This document shows positions 1 through 9,900 of a DNA stretch of 64,000 bases, one piece after another. How positions within the stretch are numbered: the first letter of the stretch is position 1; every line of letters starts with the position of its first letter. The stretch is from NCBI GenBank assembly GCA_965371805.1, contig CBDUZW010000015.1, positions 26,079 through 90,078 of the forward strand, in the 5' to 3' direction. The DNA is from JAOZTV01 sp965371805. Its GTDB lineage: Bacteria; Acidobacteriota; Aminicenantia; UBA2199. A program made the translations under genes and the position numbers. The notes beneath the pieces were generated by a model. The model was not told the DNA's origin. It was given only the letters and a program-made list of their open reading frames with translations, and searched no databases.

Positions 1-167
1 TTAATTTTAATGACAATAAAGATCAAGTAATCGTAAACACAAATAATAGAGATCAATTTTTTAATGATTTAGGCAAAATAATTGTAGATAATAAATTAAA
101 GATAGAAGAGATAACCTCTCCGGACGACAATCTTCAAGCTGTTTTTGATTATTTAATAGGGAGATAA
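1..167 (+). CDS. ABC transporter ATP-binding protein, C-terminal end (partial)
   Basis: An open frame enters from the left edge and stops with TAA at 165-167. The 54 visible residues end in SPDDNLQAVFDYLIGR, which resembles the C-terminal tail of ABC-2 type exporter ATPases, where an E/D-rich stretch leads into VFxxLTGR. The catalytic motifs lie outside the window, so the call rests on this tail and on the neighbour: an ABC-2 permease begins four bases after the stop on the same strand. The two probably form one exporter of unknown substrate. Confidence 0.6.
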   Translation, partial: NFNDNKDQVIVNTNNRDQFFNDLGKIIVDNKLKIEEITSPDDNLQAVFDYLIGR

Positions 168-171
168 TTAG

Positions 172-933
172 ATGCATATTTTTAATCAGATAAAGACAAT
201 CTTTTCTTTTTTTTTAACTACCACACTAAAATCACGACGGACAAAAACCTTCTTTTTCATATCTTTGATTCCGTCAATTATTATTATTATAGTAAATATA
301 GCTGGAAAAGGAGATATAAATCCTGAATTTAATAATCTGTTTCAAAAAATTGGAATAATCTTTTTCTTTGGATTCTTCATACAAATCCTTGCATTGTTTT
401 ATGGAACATCAATTATAAATGATGAGGTTAATGATAAAACACTTATTTATCTTACTACAAAGCCTATATCAAAAAGTTCCATTCTACTAGGTAAATACCT
501 GGCTAATTTTGTTATATCACTTTTAATCATGGTAATCGGTTTAGCAATATCATATATTGCAGCATTGAAGGGACATACATTTGATCCCTTTGAGATACTG
601 GCAACCTTTGGAATAGCAGCCATAACCATTCTCTTATATATGGCATTATTTACATTATTCGGAACAACACTAAAAAGACCTATAATGATCGGACTTATGT
701 ATATTTTCGGATGGGAATTAATTCTTACCCCCCTTATTGGAGGCACTCTTCAAAAATTTTCATTTGCTTTTTATTTAAATAAGTTATTACCTGGAAATAT
801 ATTTGAATATAAGTCATACCCTTCTTCTGTATCTCTTTCTCTTATAGTCCTCTTTATTTCATCAATTATTTTTATGGCTATTTCTATATTTGCTTTTAAA
901 AAAAAAGAATATAACATGTCGGATGCCTCTTGA
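172..933 (+). CDS. ABC-2 type transporter permease
   Basis: A 253-residue integral membrane protein with about six hydrophobic segments (near residues 27-45, 61-79, 110-129, 143-164, 170-190 and 222-244). The cytoplasmic motif after the second helix, NDEVNDKTLIYLTTKPISKS, is typical of ABC-2 permeases of the NatB/CcmB/YhaP kind. It follows the ATPase tail after 4 bp, so it is the membrane half of that exporter. The substrate cannot be read from sequence. The TGA stop (931-933) lies inside the TTGACA -35 box of the tRNA promoter downstream. Confidence 0.8.
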   Translation: MHIFNQIKTIFSFFLTTTLKSRRTKTFFFISLIPSIIIIIVNIAGKGDINPEFNNLFQKIGIIFFFGFFIQILALFYGTSIINDEVNDKTLIYLTTKPISKSSILLGKYLANFVISLLIMVIGLAISYIAALKGHTFDPFEILATFGIAAITILLYMALFTLFGTTLKRPIMIGLMYIFGWELILTPLIGGTLQKFSFAFYLNKLLPGNIFEYKSYPSSVSLSLIVLFISSIIFMAISIFAFKKKEYNMSDAS

Positions 934-958
934 CAAAACCCTGATTTTTTTATATCCT
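930..958 (+). promoter_or_regulatory. sigma70-type promoter of the tRNA-Gly/tRNA-Cys pair
   Basis: TTGACA at 930-935, a 17-bp spacer and TATCCT at 953-958 place the start site at about 965, just before the tRNA-Gly 5' end at 971. The -35 box overlaps the TGA stop of the ABC permease. Confidence 0.6.
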
Positions 959-970
959 ATGTTTTTTCAA

Positions 971-1045
971 GCGGGAATAGCTCAATGGTAGAGCACGACC
1001 TTGCCAAGGTCGATGTCGCGGGTTCAAGTCCCGTTTCCCGCTCCA
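971..1045 (+). tRNA. tRNA-Gly (GCC)
   Basis: The acceptor stem GCGGGAA (971-977) pairs with TTCCCGC (1035-1041). The anticodon stem GACC/GGTC encloses TTGCCAA with anticodon GCC at 1003-1005. The T arm contains GGTTCAAGTCC. The discriminator is T and CCA is encoded (1043-1045). Confidence 0.96.
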
Positions 1046-1054
1046 TAAAACTTC

Positions 1055-1126
<72 letters not shown>

Positions 1127-1150
1127 TTTTTCACTCTCAAATAAAATCAT

Positions 1151-1177
1151 TCAAGTTATTTTTATTATTTCCGATAT
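1151..1177 (+). promoter_or_regulatory. candidate sigma28 (FliA-type) promoter
   Basis: TCAAGTTA (1151-1158), an 11-bp spacer and TCCGATAT (1170-1177) match the enterobacterial FliA consensus TAAAGTTT-N11-GCCGATAA at 6 of 8 positions in each box with the exact spacing. It lies about 30 bp upstream of a flagellar rod/hook-family gene, which makes biological sense. TATAAT-like bases also occur at 1175-1180, so a sigma70 reading is possible. Confidence 0.5.
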
Positions 1178-1207
1178 AATAACCATATAGAAACAAAGGG
1201 GAGAGGT

Positions 1208-1849
1208 ATGGGAGTAAATCTTAGTATTTTTTTTCAAGGACTTCAAAGTTCTCAGAATATTATCAATAGAAGTGGACATAATGTCGCCAATGTTAATACA
1301 AAAGGCTTTAAGGCAACCAACTCATTAACTGGATCAACAAACTTTTCAGTTTCAAGTTTTCAATTTTCAGGTCAAAATCTGGATCTTGGCATTGAGGGTG
1401 ACGGTTTTTTTAGAGTAAAAGATCAAAATGGAGGATCTCTTTATTCTCGCAAAGGAGATTTTTCGCTAAACTCTGAAGGAGAGATAGTTGATTCTAAGGG
1501 ATATAAACTTGATGTTGATTTTAAACTAGATGCCAATCAACCTTTTGCAATTAATAAGGATGGTTCAGTTTATCAAGATGGCCAACAGCTTGGAAAAATT
1601 GATATTTATAGTTTTAATGGGAAACAGGAGCTCTTAAAAACCTCCGGAGGTTATTTCTCTCCACTCAGAGAAGATCCGGGAATTGCAAGCGGCTCCCTGA
1701 TTGCGTCAGGTGTTCGGGAGGGGTCAAATACTGATATAGCTGAAGAGATGGTAGCACAGATCCTCGGTTCAGTTTCCTACGAGGCAAATATCAAGGGCAT
1801 GAAGGTTATGGATGAGATCCTAGGGGAGACACTGGATATAAAAGGTTGA
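1208..1849 (+). CDS. flagellar hook-basal body (FlgG/FlgF-like) protein
   Basis: A 213-residue protein of the flagellar rod/hook family, which builds the extracytoplasmic axial structure after export by the flagellar type III apparatus. The N-terminal signature GLQSSQNIINRSGHNVANVN (residues 11-30) and the following TKGFKA are the conserved rod/hook motif. The C-terminal EEMVAQILGSVSYEANIK is the matching helix. At 213 residues it is shorter than a typical FlgG or FlgF (250-260), so the central D1 region is reduced and the exact subunit is uncertain. The start follows GGGGAGAGGT. It stands alone, without other flagellar genes, behind a candidate sigma28 promoter. Confidence 0.85.
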   Translation: MGVNLSIFFQGLQSSQNIINRSGHNVANVNTKGFKATNSLTGSTNFSVSSFQFSGQNLDLGIEGDGFFRVKDQNGGSLYSRKGDFSLNSEGEIVDSKGYKLDVDFKLDANQPFAINKDGSVYQDGQQLGKIDIYSFNGKQELLKTSGGYFSPLREDPGIASGSLIASGVREGSNTDIAEEMVAQILGSVSYEANIKGMKVMDEILGETLDIKG

Positions 1850-1863
1850 GGCATTCAGAAGTA

Positions 1864-4800
1864 TCAGAAAGTTTCTAAAATCTTAAGAATTGTATTTGGA
1901 GTTGGTCTTGATTCAGGTGACTTTGACAGCATAGACATGATCATATCGTTTATTTGTTCAGGTATTCTCCAATTAAATTTTATTGGATCTATGGGTTCAA
2001 CCTTAAGTATTTGATTTATAATATCAATTGATGTTTCTGCCAGAAAAGGTTTCTCACCGGTTAACATCTCATAAAAGATAACCCCAAGTGAATAGATATC
2101 ACTGGCCTCAGTTGCAAGCCCTGAAATTTGTTCCGGAGATATATAGTTGATCGTCCCCATAATAATACCCGATTCGGTTAATTGGGTCAGGCTTCTGGTT
2201 TTTGCAAGTCCGAAATCAAGTATTTTAACCACATCGCCACTACCATTTTCATTGACCAGCATTATATTCTCAGGCTTCAGATCTCTATGAATCACATCAG
2301 ATTGATGAATGACGACAATTGCTGATATCAGCTGGCCGGCAATTTTCAGAAAATCGATTAGCGAAACCTTTTGATCCTTCTTGATCTTTTCTGAAAGCAA
2401 CTCTCCTTTCAGATACTCCATTACCAGAAATAACTGCTTATGGCGTTCCCCCCTTTCAATTACATTTACAATGTTTTTATGGTTCAGTTTATCAATAATA
2501 GCTGCTTCATTCATAAAGCGCTTTCTCTGCTCCTGATTTTGGATATACTCTTCTCTTATCAGTTTTATAGCAACAAATCTTTTTTTATCCAATAAACTCA
2601 CCGATTTATATACGATTCCCATACCACCGGATGCGATCTTATCAAGAATTTTATAATGAGCGATATAATGGTTGTGTTTCCAGAAGGCAATCAGTTTTAG
2701 ATGTTTTTTTAAAATCATTACCAATAAGTATGACAAGCAGATTATTATCACTGCGGATAGAATTGTAAACCACCAGGTTTTCCAGAATGGCGGCGTAATG
2801 ATCAGTTTTAATTCAAATCCTTCATTGTTCCAGACGCCATCATTATTGGAACCCCTCACCTTTAACATATAACTCCCGGGGTCCAGGTTTGTAAATGTTA
2901 TATCACGCCGGGTTCCTAAATCTATCCACTGATTGTCAAGCCCCTCCAGGAAATAGGAATACTGATTTTTAGAGGGGTTCGAATAGTTCAAAGCTGAAAA
3001 TTCAAATGATATTGTTGACTCTTTATAATCCAATTGCAGTAATTTTATTTCTGAAATATTTTTCTTAAGATCTATATCCTTATAGTATTTTTTAATCCCA
3101 ACCAATTTTACAGGAGGAATATATGGATTATTCTTAATATCCTCTGCATAGAAAAAATTAAACCCTTTCTTCCCTCCAAAAAACATTTTACCCTCTTTAC
3201 TCTTAAAGTTTGCCATTTGCCGATAAACATTTGTTAACAATCCGTCATCAATTGAAAAATTTTTGACCTTTTCTTCTTTTGGACAGAACCTGGATATCCC
3301 TTTATCAGTGCTAAGCCATAACTTGTTATTTCCATCTTCCAATATTCCATGAATAATATTGCTGGCAATACCGTTTTTTTTTGTATATCGGATAAATTGC
3401 TTCCCGGAAATTAACTTATTTAATCCACCATCTGTCCCAACCCACAGGGTTCCGGATTCTGATTCCATTATACAGTTGACAAAATTATGACTTAAACTAT
3501 TCTTATCTGAAATCTGATGTCGATATGCTGTAAAAGAGTCTGTTTTTCTATTATAAAGGTTAAGTCCTCCGTTTCTTGTTCCGATCCATAAACGTCCCTT
3601 CCTATCCTCATATATTGATTTGACACTACTATCAGCCAATCCATTATTACGACCCGGTAAACGAATAAACACTTTCTTCTCCCTTTCAAACCTATTTAAT
3701 CCACCTCCCTGAGTTCCAATCCAAATGACACCAAGACTATCTTCATAGACAACATTTATATAATTATGACTTAAGCTGGAAGGTTCTTCTTTAGCATTCC
3801 TAAAGTGAACAAAGGTCTTTGGCCGAGGGTCATAACAAAAAACACCCTCATCAACCGTTCCAACCCACAATATTCCCTTGTGATCTTCATAGATCGAGGA
3901 TACCGAACCAAATATATCTTCTGTCTTAATCAATTTATTGTCTATTGGAAGAATTTCTTCTCCCTTTTGAACATACTTTAAAATCCCTTTATTGGTACCC
4001 ACCCAAATAGTACCGGAGTTCTCTCTAGAGAATGCAGCTGTCAAGTAAGTATCACTCTTTGGAAAGAGTATTGCCGAAGAAAACTTTCCCTTTTCCGGAT
4101 CTATTTTTTGAACTCCCGCCCCAACAGTTCCAATCCAGATTATCCCTGATCGATCCTCAAAGACGGATCTTATCCGATTACTCTTTATACTTTCAGGAAA
4201 ATTAAAGTCCACTTGATAATGAGTCCTCTTTTTCCCTTCAATTTTAAAGAGTCCGCCCCCTCTTGATCCAACCCAGATTTTTTTGTCACTTGCCTTTAGA
4301 ACTGTCCAGACTCTTTTTATGTTAGGAAAAAGCCTTTTCATATGGATTTTTTTGTTTTTTGTATCCAGAAGATATAAGCCACCACTCTCTTTGTCAAGAC
4401 TATCGATGCCAACCCAGAAAGTACCCGGTTGAGATTCAACCAACATACGTATTTGAGTCGGGGGGGTGCTTGTATCTGAATTTAGCAGATATTTATTTGA
4501 GTCGAAGTCATTCTTAATCAGATTGAATTCATATACACCAACCTTTGTACCAATTAGTAGAGATTCAGATTTATCCTCAATAATATCACGAATGACATTA
4601 CAAGATAGGTCTTCCTTTCCCGACTTATTCCAATAGACCTTGAACTGATTTGTCCGTTTATCAAATTTATTTAATCCATTGGATGTACCGATCCACATTT
4701 TATTTGAACTGTCTTCATATATTTTCAAAATCCAATTATTTGAAATACTATTTGGATCATCCGAATTATGCCTGAAACAGGTAAAATCATCGGTTTTCAT

Positions 4801-5124
4801 ATTATACCGACACAATCCACCGCCATCAGTTCCCACCCACAAAACACCCTGACTATCCACAAAGAGGGTAAGAATATAATTATGACTCAAGCTTTTCTGA
4901 TCATCCAGATCATTATAATATACCTTCATATTATATCCATCAAACCGATTCAAACCATTCATTGTTCCAAACCACAAAAATCCTTCATGATCCTGAACAA
5001 TGGAATTAACTGTGGACTGAGACAAGCCCTCTTTAACTGAGAGTTGATCAAATCTCGTGTTCTTATCTGACAGCAATGAGATAGAAATAAAGATAAAAAA
5101 AACAAGAGACAATCTTAGCTTCAT
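1864..5124 (-). CDS. membrane Ser/Thr protein kinase with two-component-type propeller sensor
   Basis: About 1086 residues. A signal peptide/anchor (MKLRLSLVFFIFISISLLS) leads into 14 Reg_prop-type repeats of the form (L/I)W(I/V)GT..GG(L/V)..(F/Y)D, enough for two seven-bladed propellers. A Y_Y_Y-like beta domain (FSALNYSNPSKNQYSYFLEG) and one transmembrane helix (TWWFTILSAVIIICLSYLL) follow. The cytoplasmic end is a Hanks-type kinase of about 270 residues with ASGGMGIVYK, VAIKLI, IHRDLKPEN, LDFGLAK and SPEQ, so all catalytic motifs are present. The usual propeller/Y_Y_Y proteins end in a histidine kinase; here the output is Ser/Thr kinase. The start is ATG at 5124 because the longer frame opens with TTG and no ribosome site. 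It is divergent from a sigma54 activator, a possible target. Confidence 0.88.
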   Translation of the reverse strand: MKLRLSLVFFIFISISLLSDKNTRFDQLSVKEGLSQSTVNSIVQDHEGFLWFGTMNGLNRFDGYNMKVYYNDLDDQKSLSHNYILTLFVDSQGVLWVGTDGGGLCRYNMKTDDFTCFRHNSDDPNSISNNWILKIYEDSSNKMWIGTSNGLNKFDKRTNQFKVYWNKSGKEDLSCNVIRDIIEDKSESLLIGTKVGVYEFNLIKNDFDSNKYLLNSDTSTPPTQIRMLVESQPGTFWVGIDSLDKESGGLYLLDTKNKKIHMKRLFPNIKRVWTVLKASDKKIWVGSRGGGLFKIEGKKRTHYQVDFNFPESIKSNRIRSVFEDRSGIIWIGTVGAGVQKIDPEKGKFSSAILFPKSDTYLTAAFSRENSGTIWVGTNKGILKYVQKGEEILPIDNKLIKTEDIFGSVSSIYEDHKGILWVGTVDEGVFCYDPRPKTFVHFRNAKEEPSSLSHNYINVVYEDSLGVIWIGTQGGGLNRFEREKKVFIRLPGRNNGLADSSVKSIYEDRKGRLWIGTRNGGLNLYNRKTDSFTAYRHQISDKNSLSHNFVNCIMESESGTLWVGTDGGLNKLISGKQFIRYTKKNGIASNIIHGILEDGNNKLWLSTDKGISRFCPKEEKVKNFSIDDGLLTNVYRQMANFKSKEGKMFFGGKKGFNFFYAEDIKNNPYIPPVKLVGIKKYYKDIDLKKNISEIKLLQLDYKESTISFEFSALNYSNPSKNQYSYFLEGLDNQWIDLGTRRDITFTNLDPGSYMLKVRGSNNDGVWNNEGFELKLIITPPFWKTWWFTILSAVIIICLSYLLVMILKKHLKLIAFWKHNHYIAHYKILDKIASGGMGIVYKSVSLLDKKRFVAIKLIREEYIQNQEQRKRFMNEAAIIDKLNHKNIVNVIERGERHKQLFLVMEYLKGELLSEKIKKDQKVSLIDFLKIAGQLISAIVVIHQSDVIHRDLKPENIMLVNENGSGDVVKILDFGLAKTRSLTQLTESGIIMGTINYISPEQISGLATEASDIYSLGVIFYEMLTGEKPFLAETSIDIINQILKVEPIDPIKFNWRIPEQINDMIMSMLSKSPESRPTPNTILKILETF

Positions 5125-5258
5125 CTGTAATCCGGATTCATATTTAAGGTTTTCATTATATAAAATATTATAACCTGTTTTTAGTGATTTTCGCAATAAA
5201 TTAATTGAAAAATGGGTGAAATTTGAGTATGATATAGAATATTCTTTTCGGAGGCGAA

Positions 5259-6668
5259 ATGATTGACCCTATTAAAAAAAAAATCTGGGAGCTTATTAAA
5301 GAAAAAAAAGTCTCACTTGCTATGATATATGATATTGATGGTGAAATAATCTGGTCAATCGGTAGAGATATAATCAGTCTAAATGTGTTTGAAGGAGACG
5401 GCTTCTGTAAAAGCTATATTCAGGAAAGTTTGAGAATTAAGGATCGAATATTTAAAGAGAACGGTATTGTTTCCTCGACAAGTGACGGCCTTTCAACCTC
5501 GGCTAAAAACTTGCTGATTAGAAATATCGTCATCCAGCCATTGAATAATAAATATTTTTTATACATTGACAGCGGTATAAAGACCTCTTTTAGTAAAATA
5601 GAACTTGAACTTTTTAAACTGCTGGGCAACCTCCTCAAGGATTCAATACAGGCTGTCAGAATTAAGGGAAATGGATTTGGGGGTATTACCGGAAACTCTG
5701 TCCATATGAAAACAATCAAAGAGAAGGTAGTAAAGTATTCAATGGTTGACTCTCCAATCCTCTTAACCGGAGCAACCGGAACCGGAAAAAACCATCTGGC
5801 TGAATTAATTCATAATTATTCAGGCAGAAAGGGAAAGTTTAAGGTCATTAATGTTCCAGGAATACCGGAGACCCTCTTTGAAAGCGAAATGTTTGGACAT
5901 AAAAAAGGGGCTTTCACCGATGCCCGCTCAGATAAAAAAGGCCTGATTGAAGAGGCAGAGGGGGGTACGCTGCTGATTGATGAAATCACAGAGATTCCCA
6001 TCTCCATACAGGCCAAATTACTCCGGTTCATTGAACAGAAGAAGTACTCTATGCTGGGGGAAACGACTGAAAGAGAAGCAGATGTCAGAATCATCACTTC
6101 CACAAATAGAGAGATTGAAAGGGAAATTAAAGAGAAAAATTTCAGAGAAGATCTTTTCTACCGTCTGAACACTCTGGAAATAAAATTACCGCTTCTGAGG
6201 GACCGAAAAGAGGATATTAAGGAATTGGTTTTGCAAAAGATAAATTTTCTTTCCGGTAAAAAGACCGGACCGGGATTTTGGGAAGCTTTGCAAACCTATG
6301 ACTGGCCGGGAAATATCAGGGAACTTTTTGGATTTATTCAACGGATCGGAATCGAGTGTGAGAGCCCGATTAGCGGGAAGGTCATTATTGACTATATCTC
6401 AAATTATAAAAACCGGCTGTTTCTTCAAACTGAGAAATGCATGATAAATGATATCTGGCATAAAATTAAAAACGGTGGCAGTTTCTGGAACCTGGTTAAA
6501 GACCCCTTTCTTGAGAGGGACCTTAATAGACGAGAGGTCATGGAAATCATCAATAAGGGAATGGTGGAAGCCAAACATAAATACGTCAACCTTGTAAAAG
6601 TTTTTAATCTAAAAGAAAATGAATATAAAAAGATGATGAATTTTTTAAAAAAAAACAAATTACAATAA
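5259..6668 (+). CDS. sigma54-dependent transcriptional activator (NtrC-type AAA+)
   Basis: A 469-residue enhancer-binding protein that would use ATP hydrolysis to open sigma54 promoters. The N-terminal ~140 residues are not a receiver domain; the alternating strand/helix pattern is GAF-like but I cannot name it. The AAA+ core has Walker A GATGTGKN (about 171-178), the sigma54-contact loop GAFTDA (about 220), Walker B TLLIDEI, REDLFYRLN and WPGNIREL. The C-terminal ~30 residues look like a degenerate Fis-type helix-turn-helix. The start follows CGGAGGCGAA. It is divergent from the propeller kinase, and a sigma54 promoter lies between it and the next gene, which is probably its target. Confidence 0.93.
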   Translation: MIDPIKKKIWELIKEKKVSLAMIYDIDGEIIWSIGRDIISLNVFEGDGFCKSYIQESLRIKDRIFKENGIVSSTSDGLSTSAKNLLIRNIVIQPLNNKYFLYIDSGIKTSFSKIELELFKLLGNLLKDSIQAVRIKGNGFGGITGNSVHMKTIKEKVVKYSMVDSPILLTGATGTGKNHLAELIHNYSGRKGKFKVINVPGIPETLFESEMFGHKKGAFTDARSDKKGLIEEAEGGTLLIDEITEIPISIQAKLLRFIEQKKYSMLGETTEREADVRIITSTNREIEREIKEKNFREDLFYRLNTLEIKLPLLRDRKEDIKELVLQKINFLSGKKTGPGFWEALQTYDWPGNIRELFGFIQRIGIECESPISGKVIIDYISNYKNRLFLQTEKCMINDIWHKIKNGGSFWNLVKDPFLERDLNRREVMEIINKGMVEAKHKYVNLVKVFNLKENEYKKMMNFLKKNKLQ

Positions 6669-6692
6669 AGTTCTCCTTATAGGAAGAACTTT
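6667..6692. promoter_or_regulatory. 26-bp dyad, candidate activator-binding site (UAS)
   Basis: An almost perfect palindrome: AAAGTTCT at 6667-6674 and AGAACTTT at 6685-6692, with 22 of 26 positions symmetric. It overlaps the stop codon of the activator gene and lies about 190-210 bp upstream of the predicted sigma54 start site. The following TTTTC run is too weak for a convincing terminator, though that reading is not excluded. Confidence 0.5.
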
Positions 6693-6776
6693 TCTCCCTA
6701 TTGGCAGAAGACGAAAGCCACGTATCAATCAGGCTTTTGAACTCTTTTTTCAGATTAAAAACAGATATCTCCCTCA

Positions 6777-6788
6777 AAGGAGAACTTT
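6777..6788. promoter_or_regulatory. second copy of the activator half-site
   Basis: AAGGAGAACTTT is the exact reverse complement of AAAGTTCTCCTT at 6667-6678. It lies about 90-105 bp upstream of the predicted sigma54 start site, the usual range for enhancer sites. A weaker dyad, AACCC...GGGTT (6818-6838), lies between it and the promoter. Confidence 0.45.
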
Positions 6789-6853
6789 CAGTAAAACCTA
6801 AAACTCATACACTCCAAAACCCCTATTATAAGAGGGTTCTGAGCAAATACATT

Positions 6854-6869
6854 TGGCATTATTCTTGCT
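6854..6869 (+). promoter_or_regulatory. sigma54 (-24/-12) promoter
   Basis: TGGCATTATTCTTGCT matches TGGCAC-N5-TTGCW with one mismatch. GG (6855-6856) and GC (6867-6868) are exactly 10 bp apart, as sigma54 requires. The predicted start is near 6880, followed by the ribosome site TAGGAGA (6891-6897) and the ATG at 6905. The upstream gene encodes a sigma54 activator. Confidence 0.8.
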
Positions 6870-6904
6870 TCTTATAATTTTACTTAGACATAGGAGATTT
6901 TTTC

Positions 6905-9900
6905 ATGAAAAGGATTTTTATTTTTTTATCTGCATTTATACTGTTTTTTAATTTATCCACATCTCTTTTTGGAGATATACCTGCCACCGAGAGAGCTGCT
7001 CTGATTGCACTCTATAACAGCACCAATGGAGATGGATGGACCGATAATACCGGTTGGAAAACAGCCCCCCTGCATACAGATGGGTTTGCCATGCCCGGAA
7101 CAGAAGGATCCTGGCATGGTATTACAGTTGAAACAGACAGGGTAACATCTATAAATCAATTTAATAACAATCTGAATGGAACCACCCCTTCCAGCCTTGA
7201 AAACTTGACAAACCTCAGGGAACTGAATCTATCCTATAGTGCAAATTTATCAGGAAATATCCCTCCAAGCCTTTCCAATCTGACAACTCTGGAAATCCTG
7301 AATTTTGATTTTGATCAATTAGATGGAACCATTCCTACATCAATTGGAAACCTTATTAACCTAACAGATCTTCGCCTCACTGCTAATCAACTATCTGAAA
7401 CCATTCCTACATCATTGGGAAATCTGTCAAAACTTGAATATCTAGGTCTTGAAAGAAATGATTTAACCGGAACCATTCCCCCTTCACTTGGAAATCTGAC
7501 TGCAATTAAATATCTCAAACTAAACGACAATGACTTAACCGGAACGATTCCTACTGAACTGGGTAATCTAGCAAATCTCCAATTCCTTTATCTTTCAGAT
7601 AATAGGCTTAGCGGAAGTATCCCGGCTTCTCTAGGAAACCTGTCTAATCTCTGGATACTGGATTTGACAATAAATGATTTAACCGGCACCATCCCCACAG
7701 AACTGGGGGATTTAACAAAGCTGCAATACCTAAAACTGAAAGCAAACAGACTCAGTGGCACCATCCCCGCTTCACTGGGAAACCTGACAGACCTGAGAAA
7801 TCTATCGTTAGGTTACAATAAACTGACAGGAGAAATCCCGGTCAATCTCTCCAATTTGAATATATCGGCCTCAAGCCTTGAGATTGGATATAACGGATTG
7901 TATACTGACAACTCCACCTTAATCAGCTTTTTAAATAACAAAGACCCTGACTGGTCTGACAGCCAGACAATTGCTCCAGATGGAATTACAGCCACTGTGG
8001 TCAGCAATACCGCAATTTACCTCTCCTGGCAGCCAATTGTATATACAGGAGATACCGGCGGTTACCGAATTTTTTACAGTATGACCCCCGGTGGCCCCTA
8101 TACTTTTTTCTCTCAAACAGCAAACAAGAGCACAACTACAATTTCTGTAACTGGATTATCAGGAAATACAACCTATTATTTTCTTCTAAAAACACAGACA
8201 GACGCTCATGACCATGGATGGCCGCAGGATAGTACCATCATAAGCGATCCATCAGATGAGGTCAGCGCAAAAACCTTCATCGATAGCTTTACAATTTCAG
8301 GCAGAATAACAGTTAATGGAAATCCACTTAAAAATGTTGTCATCAATATAAATAACGGATTTCCAGGCAAACCGGCAACTGATAATAATGGAGACTATAT
8401 TGCCCCTGTCCCCTATAACTGGTCAGGCACCATCAGTCCGGAACTGAACGGATACATTTTCACTCCTGCCAATCGAAGCTATAGCGGTGTCACATCAAGC
8501 ATCACAGATCAGAGCTTTACCGCAACCACAGCCCCAACCCTAACAACAGCAGCGATCTCAAATATAACAACAACAACAGCCAATAGCGGTGGAACCATTT
8601 CAGGATCTTCTATCACTGCGAGGGGAGTCTGCTGGAACACCTCAGCTTTTCCAACCACTGCAGGATCTCATACCTCAAATGGTGCCGGGTCCGGTAGTTT
8701 TATCAGCGCAATCACGGGTCTTGAGCCCTATACAACATACCATGTCCGTGCCTATGCAACCAATAGCAGCGGGACCGTTTATGGCAATGAACTCAGTTTT
8801 ACAACAGCTGGATTAACACCCACCGCCATCACCAGAAATGCTGTCAATATTGGATACAATTTTGCTACCCTGAATGGACGAATCAATGCAAATAGACAAA
8901 ATACCAATGTCACATTTGAGTATGGAACAACCAATTCATATGGCACCTCTATCTATTCAATACCAAATATCGTCAGCGGCAGCACCATAACTTCTGTTGA
9001 GAGAACACTAACTGATTTGACATTAAACACAACCTATCATTACAGAGTCGTTGCTCAAAATAGTGCGGGCACCACATATGGGACCAACATGACCTTTACA
9101 ACGGGGGCCGCAGCACCCATTGCAATCACCCAGGTGGCCAGTGCCGTTGGAACCAACCAAGCTACCCTGAACGGTAGGGTCAATGCAAATAACCAGAGCA
9201 CCAATATTTCCTTTGAATATGGATTAACCACTGCCTATGGCACCACTGCCGCTTCAACACCGTCAACAATTACTGGAGTGACAGATAGATCGGTGTTACT
9301 TAATCTAACCGGACTAAGCCTGAATACCACTTACCACTATAGGGTGATAGCTCAAAATGGAACCGGGACAACATATGGTTCAGGCATGATCTTTACAACC
9401 GGAGCCACAGTGCCCATAGCCATCACAAATGCAGCCAGTGGAATTGGAACTACTGAGGCCATCTTAAATGGAAGTATCAATGCAAATAACCAGAGTACGA
9501 ATGTTACTTTTGAATATGGCACCACGACAGCATATGGGACCACCATTATTTCGATACCGAATATAGTTGCCGGCACTACAATAACACCTGTCAGTCGAAC
9601 AATAAATGGATTAACATTGAACACAAGCTACCATTATAGAGTGGTCGGTCAAAATGGAACCGGCACAACAAATGGTGCTGACATGACATTTACAACAGGG
9701 GCAGCAGCTCCCATTGCAATAACTGAGGTGGCCGGCAATGTTGGAACCACCAGTGCTATATTGAACGGTATCATAAATGCAAATAATCAGAATACAAATA
9801 TTTCCTTTGAATATGGGACCACAACTGCATACGGAAACTCTATCACAACCTCCCCATCGACTGCATCAGGAACAAACAATCAGCCTATCTCCTATAACCT

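Noticed and set aside
6667..6692. Intrinsic terminator after the sigma54 activator
   Set aside because: The hairpin is followed by only TTTTC, and the same half-site recurs inverted at 6777-6788, so a binding site is the better reading.
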